Positions 1 through 6,642 of a stretch of DNA of 10,867 nt are shown piece by piece. Origin of the DNA: CAZGLR01 sp964526635 (GTDB taxonomy: Bacteria; Zixibacteria; MSB-5A5; GN15; JAAZOE01); assembly GCA_964526635.1 (NCBI GenBank), contig CAZGLR010000114.1, forward strand, positions 1-10,867. The letters run 5' to 3'. A program made the translations under genes and the position numbers. A model generated the notes under the pieces. It saw only the letters and a program-made list of their open reading frames with translations. It was not told the DNA's origin and searched no databases. Position 1 is the stretch's first letter. Every line of letters starts with the position of its first letter.

Positions 1-176
1 AAACAGTCCTGTGCGTGAATCGCACTGTCCGTATCCATTCGACGGCCGAAGTTCCGGAAGGGATGCATATCGAGCTGTTTGGCGGCGATGTCAGGTATGT
101 GAAGCATGATCATCGTGATCCGACAGGCCGGGGGCATCATCATCATGGACACAACGAGGCATCGTATAATGACTGA
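1..176 (+). CDS. znuC: Zinc/manganese-type ABC transporter ATP-binding protein, C-terminal fragment
   Basis: The open frame runs in from the left edge (codons begin at base 3) and stops with TGA at 174-176. About 57 C-terminal residues are present. They read CVNRTVRIHSTAEVPEG, then a segment with ELFGGDVRYVKHDH, which matches the usual end of ZnuC/MntB-type ATPases, where the nucleotide-binding domain finishes shortly before a basic, His-containing tail. The Walker motifs lie outside the window. The tail then carries a cluster GHHHHGH preceded by HDH, a likely zinc-binding extension that favours zinc over manganese or iron as substrate (inference). Its stop overlaps the start of the permease gene by 8 bases, so the two are translationally coupled. 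The exact metal is not proven. Confidence 0.8.
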   Translation, partial: TVLCVNRTVRIHSTAEVPEGMHIELFGGDVRYVKHDHRDPTGRGHHHHGHNEASYND

Positions 177-1005
177 ATTTTTCTCGGCGGTGGGACACTA
201 TGGTTTCCTGCAGGCGGCATTGATGACCGGGATTCTGGCCTCGATCTCATGCGGAATAGTCGGAACCTGGGTTGTAACGCGCCGCATCACCTACGTGGCC
301 GGGGCGATTGCACATTTTGTGCTCGGCGGTATGGGCGCGGCCCGCTATTTCCAGGCGGTGCATGGCTGGCACTGGTTCGATCCGCTCTATGGCGCGATTG
401 GATCATCGCTGGTCGCGGCCGTGATAATCGGGCTGGTGACATTGTATGCCAAAGAGCGAGAGGATACGGTTATCGGCGCGATCTGGGCGATCGGGATGGC
501 CGCCGGGATTTTGTTTATTTCAAAGACACCCGGCTATAATCAGGATTTAATGAGTTATCTGTTCGGGAATATCCTGATGGTCACTCCCGGTGATTTGTGG
601 TTGATCGCGGCGCTCGATGCTGTCGTGGTGCTTATCAGCATACTGTTTTACAGCCAGATTCTGGCGGTGTGTTTCGATGAGGAGTATGCCGGGCTGCGGG
701 GAATTCCGGCAAAGTTGTTTTACGTGTTGATCTTATGTATCACAGCGCTGACGGTTGTCATTCTGGTGACGGTTGTCGGGATTGTTATGGTGATTGCGCT
801 TTTGACGATACCGGCGGCTATTGCGGGGCAGTTTTCATCGAGCATGCGGCGGATGATGGTTCTGGCGGTGGGCTTTTGTCTGTTGTTTACGACGGGGGGG
901 CTGGCGCTCAGTTATGGTCCTGATTTACCGACCGGTGCGACGATTATCGTATTGTGCGGGTTGGCGTATGTGGTGGTGCTGGTTGGCCGGAAAATATTTA
1001 TTTAA
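169..1005 (+). CDS. znuB: Metal ABC transporter permease, ZnuB family (ABC-3)
   Basis: Inner-membrane permease of a zinc-type (possibly manganese or iron) ABC importer. It would form the channel driven by the ATPase encoded just upstream. The 278 residues are almost wholly hydrophobic, with about eight or nine membrane segments, the normal size for the family. Family landmarks are YVAGAIAHFVLGG near residue 42, DLMSYLFGNIL near 126, FDEEYAGLRGIP near 169 and VGIVMVIALLTIPAAIAG near 203. The frame is open back to 106, but the ATG at 169 is preferred: it has GAGG about nine bases upstream, matches the usual family start, and overlaps the upstream stop by only 8 bases. The gene ends tail to tail with the minus-strand cassette, and the two reading frames overlap by 8 bases. 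No solute-binding protein or Zur-type regulator is present in the window. Confidence 0.93.
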   Translation: MTEFFSAVGHYGFLQAALMTGILASISCGIVGTWVVTRRITYVAGAIAHFVLGGMGAARYFQAVHGWHWFDPLYGAIGSSLVAAVIIGLVTLYAKEREDTVIGAIWAIGMAAGILFISKTPGYNQDLMSYLFGNILMVTPGDLWLIAALDAVVVLISILFYSQILAVCFDEEYAGLRGIPAKLFYVLILCITALTVVILVTVVGIVMVIALLTIPAAIAGQFSSSMRRMMVLAVGFCLLFTTGGLALSYGPDLPTGATIIVLCGLAYVVVLVGRKIFI

Positions 1006-1543
1006 ATGGAGGGATATCGGCCGGTAAGCCGATCCTCATCAGTGATCTAGCAAAAGCCTGAGATAAGTGCTCCCTATAAGGAGGCAATAATCTTAATCGA
1101 TCATCGTATTTCTTAATATGTGTACTCAAAAAATCATAATTTAATGAAAAGGCCTTTCTGAAGTCTACGACAAAAAATTCACCTTTACTAAATATACCAT
1201 CAAAGGTATGCCTATTTAACATATGAAGCCCAATATAATTACCCTTACGGATTTTTTCACGTTCGCCTGGCTTTTTAAAAGTGTTATTATTTTCACTGAA
1301 TTCAGTAAGTGTAAGTAATGGGCATAATACAACATTTTGAATTTTTTTTGCGACGAGGTCGCAACTTTGCGAAAGGACAATAGCTCTATATATTTCGGTA
1401 ATAGAATCAAATACTTCATCTTTAAGGGAGTCCGTCTTGGGGGATAATAACAATAATGGGCAATCTTCTATAATATCTCCCTGCAGTATTGAATCTTCAC
1501 CCTTAACTAGCTCGTACCATTCGTATTTGGTCAACTCTTCCAT
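998..1543 (-). CDS. Uncharacterised 181-residue protein with an IVLSQSCDL motif, third gene of AT-rich cassette
   Basis: Soluble protein with no signal peptide or membrane segment. Visible landmarks are QGDIIEDCPLL (residues 21-31), AIVLSQSCDLV (54-64), VVLCPLLTL (71-79), GNYIGLHML (101-109), FFVVDFRKA (123-131) and a C-terminal RLRLLPPYREHLSQAFARSL (149-168) followed by MRIGLPAD. From memory, this combination of an SQSCDL motif and a PPYREHLSQAFARF-like end recurs in unnamed bacterial proteins. No biochemical function is known to me. Cys28, Cys61 and Cys74 with Asp62 could form a metal or catalytic site (inference). The ATG at 1543 lies 3 bases after the stop of the preceding gene, with only a weak ribosome site, so translation is probably coupled. 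The gene is much richer in AT than its flanks, and its stop overlaps the znuB end by 8 bases. Confidence 0.8.
   Translation of the reverse strand: MEELTKYEWYELVKGEDSILQGDIIEDCPLLLLSPKTDSLKDEVFDSITEIYRAIVLSQSCDLVAKKIQNVVLCPLLTLTEFSENNNTFKKPGEREKIRKGNYIGLHMLNRHTFDGIFSKGEFFVVDFRKAFSLNYDFLSTHIKKYDDRLRLLPPYREHLSQAFARSLMRIGLPADIPPFK
1016..1033. other. Small inverted repeat after znuB
   Basis: ATCGGC (1016-1021) and GCCGAT (1028-1033) form a six-pair stem with a six-base loop. It lies inside the last codons of the convergent 181-residue gene, 10 bases after the znuB stop. No T-run follows on either strand, so it is at best a weak transcription pause or end signal. No other terminator was seen between the convergent genes. 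Confidence 0.3.
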
Positions 1544-1546
1544 ATG

Positions 1547-1987
1547 TTAATCAAACAACTCGTCATTTTCATCAATACTTGTTGGTAAACCCAAAACCCT
1601 CTTATGGATTCTGATCTTTACAGGCCTTTCGCTTGTGGGTTTGGTAATATAATTAATATCCTCCTCAATGTCAAAGAGGCCTTGTGCCTCTGTAGTTATA
1701 CAAAACCCAGGACTACTGTCATTTATTAAGCACATCGTGCCTATCGAAGAATGCTCACTTGCACGATTCGGATTAACTGATTGCATGTCATTGTTTACAA
1801 ATACTAAAAATGATGCTCTATGTAATGGGTATTCCCATTCGGCTTCAGTGATTTGATACGGCATATCCTGGGATTCAAAATACACAATGCAAGGACTAAT
1901 AATACCCTCTTGGACTGTAGTTGATTCTGGGTTTTTGATACGTTTTTGATCCGGCCCCTTAATAGGAATAGTATTATTGCTACTCAT
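1547..1987 (-). CDS. Uncharacterised 146-residue protein, middle gene of AT-rich cassette
   Basis: I do not recognise this protein. It is soluble and acidic toward its end (SIDENDELFD), with a hydrophilic N-terminus of about 28 residues and then a probable beta-rich region: PCIVYFESQ at 32-40, HRASFLVFVNN at 56-66, SIGTMCLIND at 81-90, GFCITTEAQGLFDIEEDINY at 94-113, VKIRIHKRV at 123-131. There are no signal peptide, membrane segments or obvious catalytic motif. The start is well supported: AAGGAGG lies four bases before the ATG. Its first codons overlap the stop of the TIGR04255 gene by 8 bases, and the next gene follows after 3 bases, so the three are one transcription unit. It could be a bridging or regulatory partner of its neighbours, but that is only inferred from position. 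Confidence 0.75.
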   Translation of the reverse strand: MSSNNTIPIKGPDQKRIKNPESTTVQEGIISPCIVYFESQDMPYQITEAEWEYPLHRASFLVFVNNDMQSVNPNRASEHSSIGTMCLINDSSPGFCITTEAQGLFDIEEDINYITKPTSERPVKIRIHKRVLGLPTSIDENDELFD

Positions 1988-2747
1988 ACTTCCTCCTTAA
2001 CTCTCCATCAATCATTTTATCGAACCAGTCACGGATCAAGTTGTGAGCCTCGACAAGCCAGTTCATAATATCTTTCTTTAATTGCGGTACATCTTCATTT
2101 AAAGACTGCACTTGGGTTTCCCAAATGAATGCATCCACTCCATTCTTTTGACCTCTTACAAATCGTAAATTAGAAAATCCCTCTGGATTTTGCGATGGAA
2201 ATGAAAATTTCAAATCAAAACCTAGGGGATATTTACTCACTCCTGTTTTTTCAAATAGATCGGGAAAAACTTCGATATTCGTTTTTAGTTGAGATTTCAT
2301 GAAATCAAAGGCATAAGTTTTTTCGTAATCAAATTCATCTGCATTGATGTATCGAAGTGATAGACTAATCGGTTTAAAAACTTCCTTAGGGTAAAGCTCG
2401 TAAATTATATTGAGCAAAATTTCGGACCTTTTTTTAAAATCCTTCCATCGATAATTTTGAGTTGTATCATTAAGCGTTAGTATTCCAGGACCAAATTGAA
2501 TTAAAGGCCAAGTTCTCTCGCTCCTAAACTGATATTGCACTATGTGACTAGCCATAGTTTCTGGCATGTCAGATGAAGGTAGTGCGTGATACCTAGGATA
2601 CTCCTCTTTGACTCGTTCAAACATTCTACCTAATACCAATTTATAACAGGGATCGACAAAAATCGCTTCTCCCACTTCCTTAAGTTGCCATCTGATTTCG
2701 AATATTGCCTCAACCAGCGGCTTATTTTTTAGATCAATATCTGACAT
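1980..2747 (-). CDS. TIGR04255 family protein, first gene of AT-rich cassette
   Basis: Member of the sporadically distributed TIGR04255 family, whose function is not known. Matching features are the N-terminal NKPLVEAIFEIRW (8-20), the core YQFRSERTWPLIQFGPGILT (72-91), SLSLRYINADEF (128-139), FSNLRFVRG (191-199) and a C-terminal helix AHNLIRDWFDKMI (234-246). The length, 255 residues, is typical. It has no signal peptide and should be cytoplasmic. The ATG at 2747 has GGAG about six bases upstream. The family's patchy occurrence, together with the strong AT bias here, points to horizontal transfer. The gene leads a three-gene unit and would set its expression from the AT-rich region upstream. 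The family call is confident; any role, for example in defence or stress, would be speculation. Confidence 0.85.
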   Translation of the reverse strand: MSDIDLKNKPLVEAIFEIRWQLKEVGEAIFVDPCYKLVLGRMFERVKEEYPRYHALPSSDMPETMASHIVQYQFRSERTWPLIQFGPGILTLNDTTQNYRWKDFKKRSEILLNIIYELYPKEVFKPISLSLRYINADEFDYEKTYAFDFMKSQLKTNIEVFPDLFEKTGVSKYPLGFDLKFSFPSQNPEGFSNLRFVRGQKNGVDAFIWETQVQSLNEDVPQLKKDIMNWLVEAHNLIRDWFDKMIDGELRRKYE

Positions 2748-2904
2748 CCCTCACTCCGTCGTCGTACGATAGACGATAAGAAGACCAATTTTCCTAATTC
2801 TTACTATTGCTCATATTCTGTAAATCCCAACTCTATATATATTTCTCACTGTCCATTTACCATCATTTTATACACATTTTTGCATAAATTGATCGATGTC
2901 AAAA
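2748..2904 (-). promoter_or_regulatory. AT-rich upstream region of the three-gene cassette
   Basis: This 157-base stretch separates the AI-2E family gene from the TIGR04255 gene on the same strand. It is strongly AT-rich and holds a TATAAA-like -10 element at 2867-2872 on the minus strand, but no good -35 partner. There is no hairpin with a T-run to end transcription of the upstream gene. The cassette promoter most likely lies here, but its exact place is not fixed. Confidence 0.3.
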
Positions 2905-4005
2905 CTACTCACCCCCCTCACCTTTCTCAGGGGCCACGTCGATGGTGACCTGTTCGTCCTCGGTCAGCTTCAAACGGAAAATTTCGAAAATCGCAACGAA
3001 AAGCGCCGCGATAAATGGTCCCAGGATTATCCCCAGCAAGCCAAACAAATTGATCCCGCCCAGGATAGCGAAAAACAACAGTAGCGTATGTAGCCCGGTT
3101 TGACCGGAAACCAGAAGCGGACGGAGCAGATTATCGACCTGGCTGACAATGATCGTCCCGACTGTGAACAGCACAATCCCCTTGACCGGCGAGCCGGTAG
3201 CGATGAGGATGATGCTGGCCGGGGTATATATGATGTAGGGTCCGAGGATGGGGATGAAAGCCATGAAAGTCATCACCGCGCCCCAGAAAATCGCCGATGG
3301 CAATCCCAGGATAGCGAACATAAGGCCGGCCAGAGATCCCTGGATGATAGCCACGACCACGCCGCCATACATAGTCCCCTCGATAACCCGGCGGAGATGA
3401 TTGACGGTGGCCTCGGCCTTTTCGCTGGACATCGGAATGACCTGTTTGATTTGCTGGAACAGTTTGACGCCATCGCGGAAAAAATAAAACATGGCAAAAA
3501 TCATCAGGGAAAAATAGAAAATGAACCGTCCGGTAAAGCCGACCAGGGCAGTGCCCTGGGAGACGGCGATTTTTGAGATCGCCTCGGTCAGGGTTTTCAT
3601 CAGATTCTGGGGATCTATATCAAACGGTCCAATCGCGTCTTCGATCTGTTCGAACCATTCCTGCAAAATCGGCCAGCCCTTGGCGGTAAGCTCTTCGAAT
3701 TTGCCTTCTTCAACCCATTCGCGGGTCATTTCATAGACATTGACCGCTTCTTCGGTCAACGCAATAGTCAGGTACAGGGCCGGCCCGATAATCAACAATA
3801 GAATCAGGATAGTAAACAGCAGGGCTCGCAGCGAATCCCACTTGACCCACCTTTGGGTCTTCTGATACAGCGGATAGAAGATAATCGCGAAAATCGCCGC
3901 CCAGGCGATGGGGGTAAAAAACGGCATCAGGATGCGGAAGAACAGGTAGCAGGTTACCGCCACCACGAGGGAAAAGACTGCGATAAAGAAATATTCCTTT
4001 TTCAT
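2905..4005 (-). CDS. AI-2E family transporter (PerM/UPF0118 type)
   Basis: Integral inner-membrane protein of 366 residues in the AI-2E exporter superfamily, whose members have been linked to export of autoinducer-2, sodium/proton exchange and other small solutes. The substrate cannot be read from sequence. The order is typical: two paired N-terminal helices (about 5-45), a further helix at 60-83, a soluble segment of roughly 85-150 rich in Glu and Trp, then a helical bundle with AIIQGSLAGLMFAILGLPSA near 219, FMAFIPILGPYI near 247 and a C-terminal GGINLFGLLGIILGPFIAAL near 314. The end is a charged acidic tail. The ATG at 4005 is supported by AAAGGA nine bases upstream. It lies 96 bases downstream of the transporter gene on the same strand and may or may not be co-transcribed with it. 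Confidence 0.9.
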   Translation of the reverse strand: MKKEYFFIAVFSLVVAVTCYLFFRILMPFFTPIAWAAIFAIIFYPLYQKTQRWVKWDSLRALLFTILILLLIIGPALYLTIALTEEAVNVYEMTREWVEEGKFEELTAKGWPILQEWFEQIEDAIGPFDIDPQNLMKTLTEAISKIAVSQGTALVGFTGRFIFYFSLMIFAMFYFFRDGVKLFQQIKQVIPMSSEKAEATVNHLRRVIEGTMYGGVVVAIIQGSLAGLMFAILGLPSAIFWGAVMTFMAFIPILGPYIIYTPASIILIATGSPVKGIVLFTVGTIIVSQVDNLLRPLLVSGQTGLHTLLLFFAILGGINLFGLLGIILGPFIAALFVAIFEIFRLKLTEDEQVTIDVAPEKGEGGE

Positions 4006-4101
4006 GTAGCCGAATCCTTTGGCTGGTCACCGAATTAGTCGCACATCCATGGAGAAGTCATAATCTAAAATTGAGCCTGGTGACACTGCCTGTAATATAT
4101 A

Positions 4102-5298
4102 CTATCGGCTATCCGATGTCGATGGCTTAGATAGTGATTTTATTGCGAGGCGACGGTTGCGCGCAAGAGAATAAACACCTATCGCAAACGACAGGATCAG
4201 CGTGAGACTCCCGGCGGCAAAGAAGCCGTTGCCGACCGTGGAACCCGCGATAACGGGGTACATCGCGATCGGCGCGAGAAACTGGCCGATAAAGACAGCC
4301 GTGGTCAGGCCGCCGATAATTCTTCCGCGCATCTCGGCCGGGGCCAGCGACACCGCCCAGAGATTGGAGTTGGGCATCATGAGACCCATGCCGAGACTGG
4401 AGAGCGCCAGGCCGGTAATGATGGAGGCATATCCCCCGGCCTGCGAGATAACGAAAAAGCTCACCGCCAGCGAGGCAAAAATGACAGCATAAATCGTCTG
4501 AAAACTCAGGCGCGATTTGAAGGCCTTGTAATTCAGCGAAATAATCGAACTGATAAAGATCGGGACCGAAATAGTCAGACCGATGCCGGTATTGGTAATG
4601 TCGGTCAGGCGGGTCAGCAAAAAGGGTATCTGCACCGGGAGATTATAAAAGGTGAGCATACCGATAAAGGCCAGGCAATAGACGACTATCAATTTGCTCC
4701 GGGGATAGACCGGCGTTGCTGGAATATCGCCATCGGCATGACGTGAAATCTCCGGTTCATAAATAACCCTTATGACCAGTGGCACCAGTGTCAGTGATAT
4801 GAGATAAATCAAAAAGGGCGCCCGCCAGACCAGATCGGTCAGAAGCCCCCCCAGGGAAATAAAGAGTATACCGCCGAAGCCCATGAACGCCGCCTGGAAA
4901 CCGAGAAAACGGTTCAGTTCCTCGCCGATGAAATAGTCGGCAATAAGCGTGGTTGAGGTGGTCATGATCCCGGCGACGGCAATACCGAGCAGGATTCGCC
5001 CGACCAGGATGGCATACAGATTCTGCATGAAGAAGCCCGAAGAGCCGCCGACAGCGTAGAGGATAAGCGAGAATATAAGCAGCCGTTTGCGGCCGAAGCG
5101 GTCGATAACATAGCCCGCCGCCGGTGAAAACAGGGCTATAAACAATGCCGGCATGGTGAGTATCAGCTTGGAGAGAAGCTCCGCGCCCGGGGTTGTGGCA
5201 AAGGCGCGGCTGATCGAGGGCATCGCTGACACGATGGCCNNNNNNNNNNCAAGCAGGGTGGCCTTTATCAGAAGTGTCGATTTATTGTCAGGTGCCAT
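4102..5298 (-). CDS. Major facilitator superfamily transporter, interrupted by an assembly gap
   Basis: Twelve-helix-type MFS permease of the inner membrane, probably a drug or metabolite exporter. The substrate is unknown. Seen directly: the motif A loop GYVIDRFGRKR (62-72) between helices 2 and 3, GRILLGIAVAGIMTTSTTLI near 105-124 resembling motif B in helix 4, a central polar linker near 188-205, and SSLGMGLMMPN with LAPAEMRGRIIGG in the second half. Ten N at 5240-5249 fall in the first helix, so four residues are unknown. The frame is open on both sides with ten bases, so the true gap is probably 10 bases plus a multiple of three, and helix 1 looks short as given. The ATG at 5298 has no clear ribosome site and directly abuts a palindrome. 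A good promoter lies upstream, so the gene is likely its own unit. Confidence 0.88.
   Translation of the reverse strand: MAPDNKSTLLIKATLLXXXXAIVSAMPSISRAFATTPGAELLSKLILTMPALFIALFSPAAGYVIDRFGRKRLLIFSLILYAVGGSSGFFMQNLYAILVGRILLGIAVAGIMTTSTTLIADYFIGEELNRFLGFQAAFMGFGGILFISLGGLLTDLVWRAPFLIYLISLTLVPLVIRVIYEPEISRHADGDIPATPVYPRSKLIVVYCLAFIGMLTFYNLPVQIPFLLTRLTDITNTGIGLTISVPIFISSIISLNYKAFKSRLSFQTIYAVIFASLAVSFFVISQAGGYASIITGLALSSLGMGLMMPNSNLWAVSLAPAEMRGRIIGGLTTAVFIGQFLAPIAMYPVIAGSTVGNGFFAAGSLTLILSFAIGVYSLARNRRLAIKSLSKPSTSDSR
5240..5249. other. Assembly gap of ten N
   Basis: Ten unresolved bases lie inside the first membrane segment of the MFS gene. Round-number gaps are often placeholders, so the true length is uncertain. 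Both sides belong to the same reading frame, which supports correct joining. Confidence 0.95.
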
Positions 5299-5310
5299 AC
5301 GATATATCGT
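5299..5310. promoter_or_regulatory. Perfect 12-base palindrome at the MFS start codon
   Basis: ACGATATATCGT is its own reverse complement and touches the ATG at 5298, in the place where a ribosome site should be. It could be an operator for a dimeric repressor or a weak RNA hairpin limiting translation. No regulator gene adjoins it. Chance occurrence cannot be excluded. Confidence 0.35.
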
Positions 5311-5355
5311 TATCGGGATACAGTTTCGCGACTACTCAGCAATGGTTACAACGGT

Positions 5356-5386
5356 ATTATAGGTACTGGGTTTCGTTTATAGTCGA
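5356..5386 (-). promoter_or_regulatory. Probable sigma70-type promoter of the MFS gene
   Basis: On the minus strand, TCGACT (5386-5381) is followed after 19 bases by a perfect TATAAT (5361-5356). The spacing is longer than the ideal 17. Transcription would begin near 5349, giving a leader of about 50 bases before the ATG at 5298. This separates the MFS gene from the larE operon. Confidence 0.5.
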
Positions 5387-5393
5387 TTAAGTG

Positions 5394-5879
5394 CTATTTA
5401 TCCCTGGCACGGTCAGAGGATTGGTCCACTTTGACCTGCCGTTCGATTTCTTCCATTTCTTCGGGTGATATTTCAATGCGGGGCTGCCTGATACCGAGCC
5501 ATCGCTGATACCAGGTCCAGTTTTTCTTCTGGGCTTTGATTTTTTTATTGATGAGTTTTTCCCGCTTTTGCGAGATAGCATCATATTCTTCGATCAATAA
5601 AAGCAGGTTTTCGACGTTTTCGCGGCGCTCCATCGCCTGACGAAAGGTATCGTAATCCTGCAAAACAAAGATCGACTGGACTATCGGCTGGAAGAAGATC
5701 ATCGCCTGCGACCCGATAAAATTCAGCGGCTTGACTGTTTCCAGGGTCATGATCGCCGGGATAGCGAAGCCATGGCGCACGACTTTCTTGGCGACCTTTT
5801 CGAGAACTTGCCGTTCTTCGGCAGGAATGTTCTCGAGGCTGTTGGGTCCGGATTCATCTCGACTCGGGAACAGACTCAC
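5394..5879 (-). CDS. Conserved hypothetical protein, 161 residues, last gene of the larE operon
   Basis: Function unknown. The first part (21-45) is a basic helix, EERQVLEKVAKKVVRHGFAI, followed by a moderately hydrophobic stretch with the landmark LETVKPLNFIGSQAMIFFQP (46-65), then YDTFRQAMERRENVENLLLL (76-95) and a coiled, lysine-rich segment KREKLINKKIKAQKKN (105-120). The hydrophobic region is probably membrane-associated rather than a clear crossing helix. From memory, similar proteins with a VKPLxFIGSQ segment are scattered in several bacterial phyla without a named role. The start is GTG at 5879, in a four-base GTGA overlap with the previous stop, and AAGGA lies about ten bases upstream. 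Close coupling with the 170-residue membrane protein suggests that the two work together. Confidence 0.75.
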   Translation of the reverse strand: MSLFPSRDESGPNSLENIPAEERQVLEKVAKKVVRHGFAIPAIMTLETVKPLNFIGSQAMIFFQPIVQSIFVLQDYDTFRQAMERRENVENLLLLIEEYDAISQKREKLINKKIKAQKKNWTWYQRWLGIRQPRIEISPEEMEEIERQVKVDQSSDRARDK

Positions 5880-6388
5880 TCGGTATCATCCTTTTTGAAA
5901 TCGATCTTGCTCGTGATGATCTCCATGACTTTTTCTTTATTGGCCGAAAATTTAATATAGTATCCCCGGAAATTTTCGAGGCGCGATGGTTGGGTAAACG
6001 GCGACAGCAGGACACCATTTTTGTCCGGGTAATAACTCCGATATTGAGACCATTGTTTGGCAATTGTCTGCGCGGTGGTTTTGGCCGCGAAACCATCGTC
6101 AAAAAAACTATAATGCGTCGGCATATAAAATGGCGCCAGGGAGCCGAACAGGATCAACACGCCCAGGCCGGTAAGCAAGACCGACTGGGCAATCATCCAG
6201 ACCATGACCATAAGCACCAGGCAGAAGAGCGTGACCAGAAAAGTGACATATTTGTTTCGTTTGGCCGGATGGCAGGTGTAGCTGTAGAGCGGCGTCTGAT
6301 TCCGGGTAAACGGCGCCTCATTGGTCTGAACGACTTTCTGATTCGGGACCGTTGGGGTTACCTGTGTTTTGTTTTCCTTGTCGCTCAT
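5876..6388 (-). CDS. Hypothetical two-helix membrane protein, 170 residues
   Basis: Unnamed protein with a polar N-terminus of about 45 residues, a hairpin of two membrane segments (about 47-69 and 71-89), and a soluble C-terminal domain. That arrangement, and the sequence YSYTCHPAKRNK before the helices and THYSFFDDGF after them, is reminiscent of small bacterial pleckstrin-homology-like or YcxB-like membrane proteins. This is a weak resemblance only. The segment GVLLSPFTQPSRLENFRGYY (125-144) is distinctive and probably a conserved core. The ATG at 6388 comes 8 bases after the stop of the 81-residue gene, and the next gene begins inside its stop codon, so it belongs to the same operon. It should sit in the inner membrane with its C-terminal domain in the cytoplasm (inference). 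Confidence 0.75.
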   Translation of the reverse strand: MSDKENKTQVTPTVPNQKVVQTNEAPFTRNQTPLYSYTCHPAKRNKYVTFLVTLFCLVLMVMVWMIAQSVLLTGLGVLILFGSLAPFYMPTHYSFFDDGFAAKTTAQTIAKQWSQYRSYYPDKNGVLLSPFTQPSRLENFRGYYIKFSANKEKVMEIITSKIDFKKDDTE

Positions 6389-6396
6389 GAGTCGCT

Positions 6397-6642
6397 TTAT
6401 GACTTGCCGAGATCTTCGGGGCTTTGCGGTGTCTGGCCGCCGGGGGCGAATTGGTAGCGTTCTTTCCGCACCGCCGACATAGATTCCATGAATTCCTGCG
6501 GAGAGATAATTTTCTTTTCAATCAGCAATCGCACCAGTGCCTCCTGGGCGAGATTGTTGGACAGGGTCAGTTCTTCGAAAGAAATTTCCCGTTCCTTGCC
6601 ATCGACAACGATTTTCAGTCCGGGGCGTCTATTTTCAGCCAT
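6397..6642 (-). CDS. Small conserved hypothetical protein, 81 residues, coupled to larE
   Basis: Soluble small protein of unknown function. It begins with a short beta-like stretch, LKIVVDGKEREISFEELTLS (10-29), followed by a helical LAQEALVRLLIEKKIISPQE (32-51), and ends in a flexible Gly/Pro/Gln tail. The frame is open further upstream to 6735, but the ATG at 6642 is chosen: AAAGGA lies eight bases before it, and the upstream stretch overlaps larE codons and reads as unlikely protein. Its start overlaps the larE stop by 8 bases, so it is translated right after LarE. Possible roles, such as an adaptor for its membrane-associated neighbours, are guesses. Confidence 0.75.
   Translation of the reverse strand: MAENRRPGLKIVVDGKEREISFEELTLSNNLAQEALVRLLIEKKIISPQEFMESMSAVRKERYQFAPGGQTPQSPEDLGKS

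Noticed and set aside
106..168. N-terminal extension of ZnuB from the ATG at 106
   Set aside because: It would lie wholly inside the ATPase gene in another frame, reads as unlikely protein, and the ATG at 169 has a ribosome site and matches the family start.
1000..2910. Flanking direct repeats or attachment sites around the AT-rich cassette
   Set aside because: No convincing repeat was found at either edge; an inverted shared ATCGATCA is short and probably chance.
3100..3576. 158-codon plus-strand open frame
   Set aside because: It mirrors the AI-2E family gene and gives an Asp/His-rich translation with no domain.
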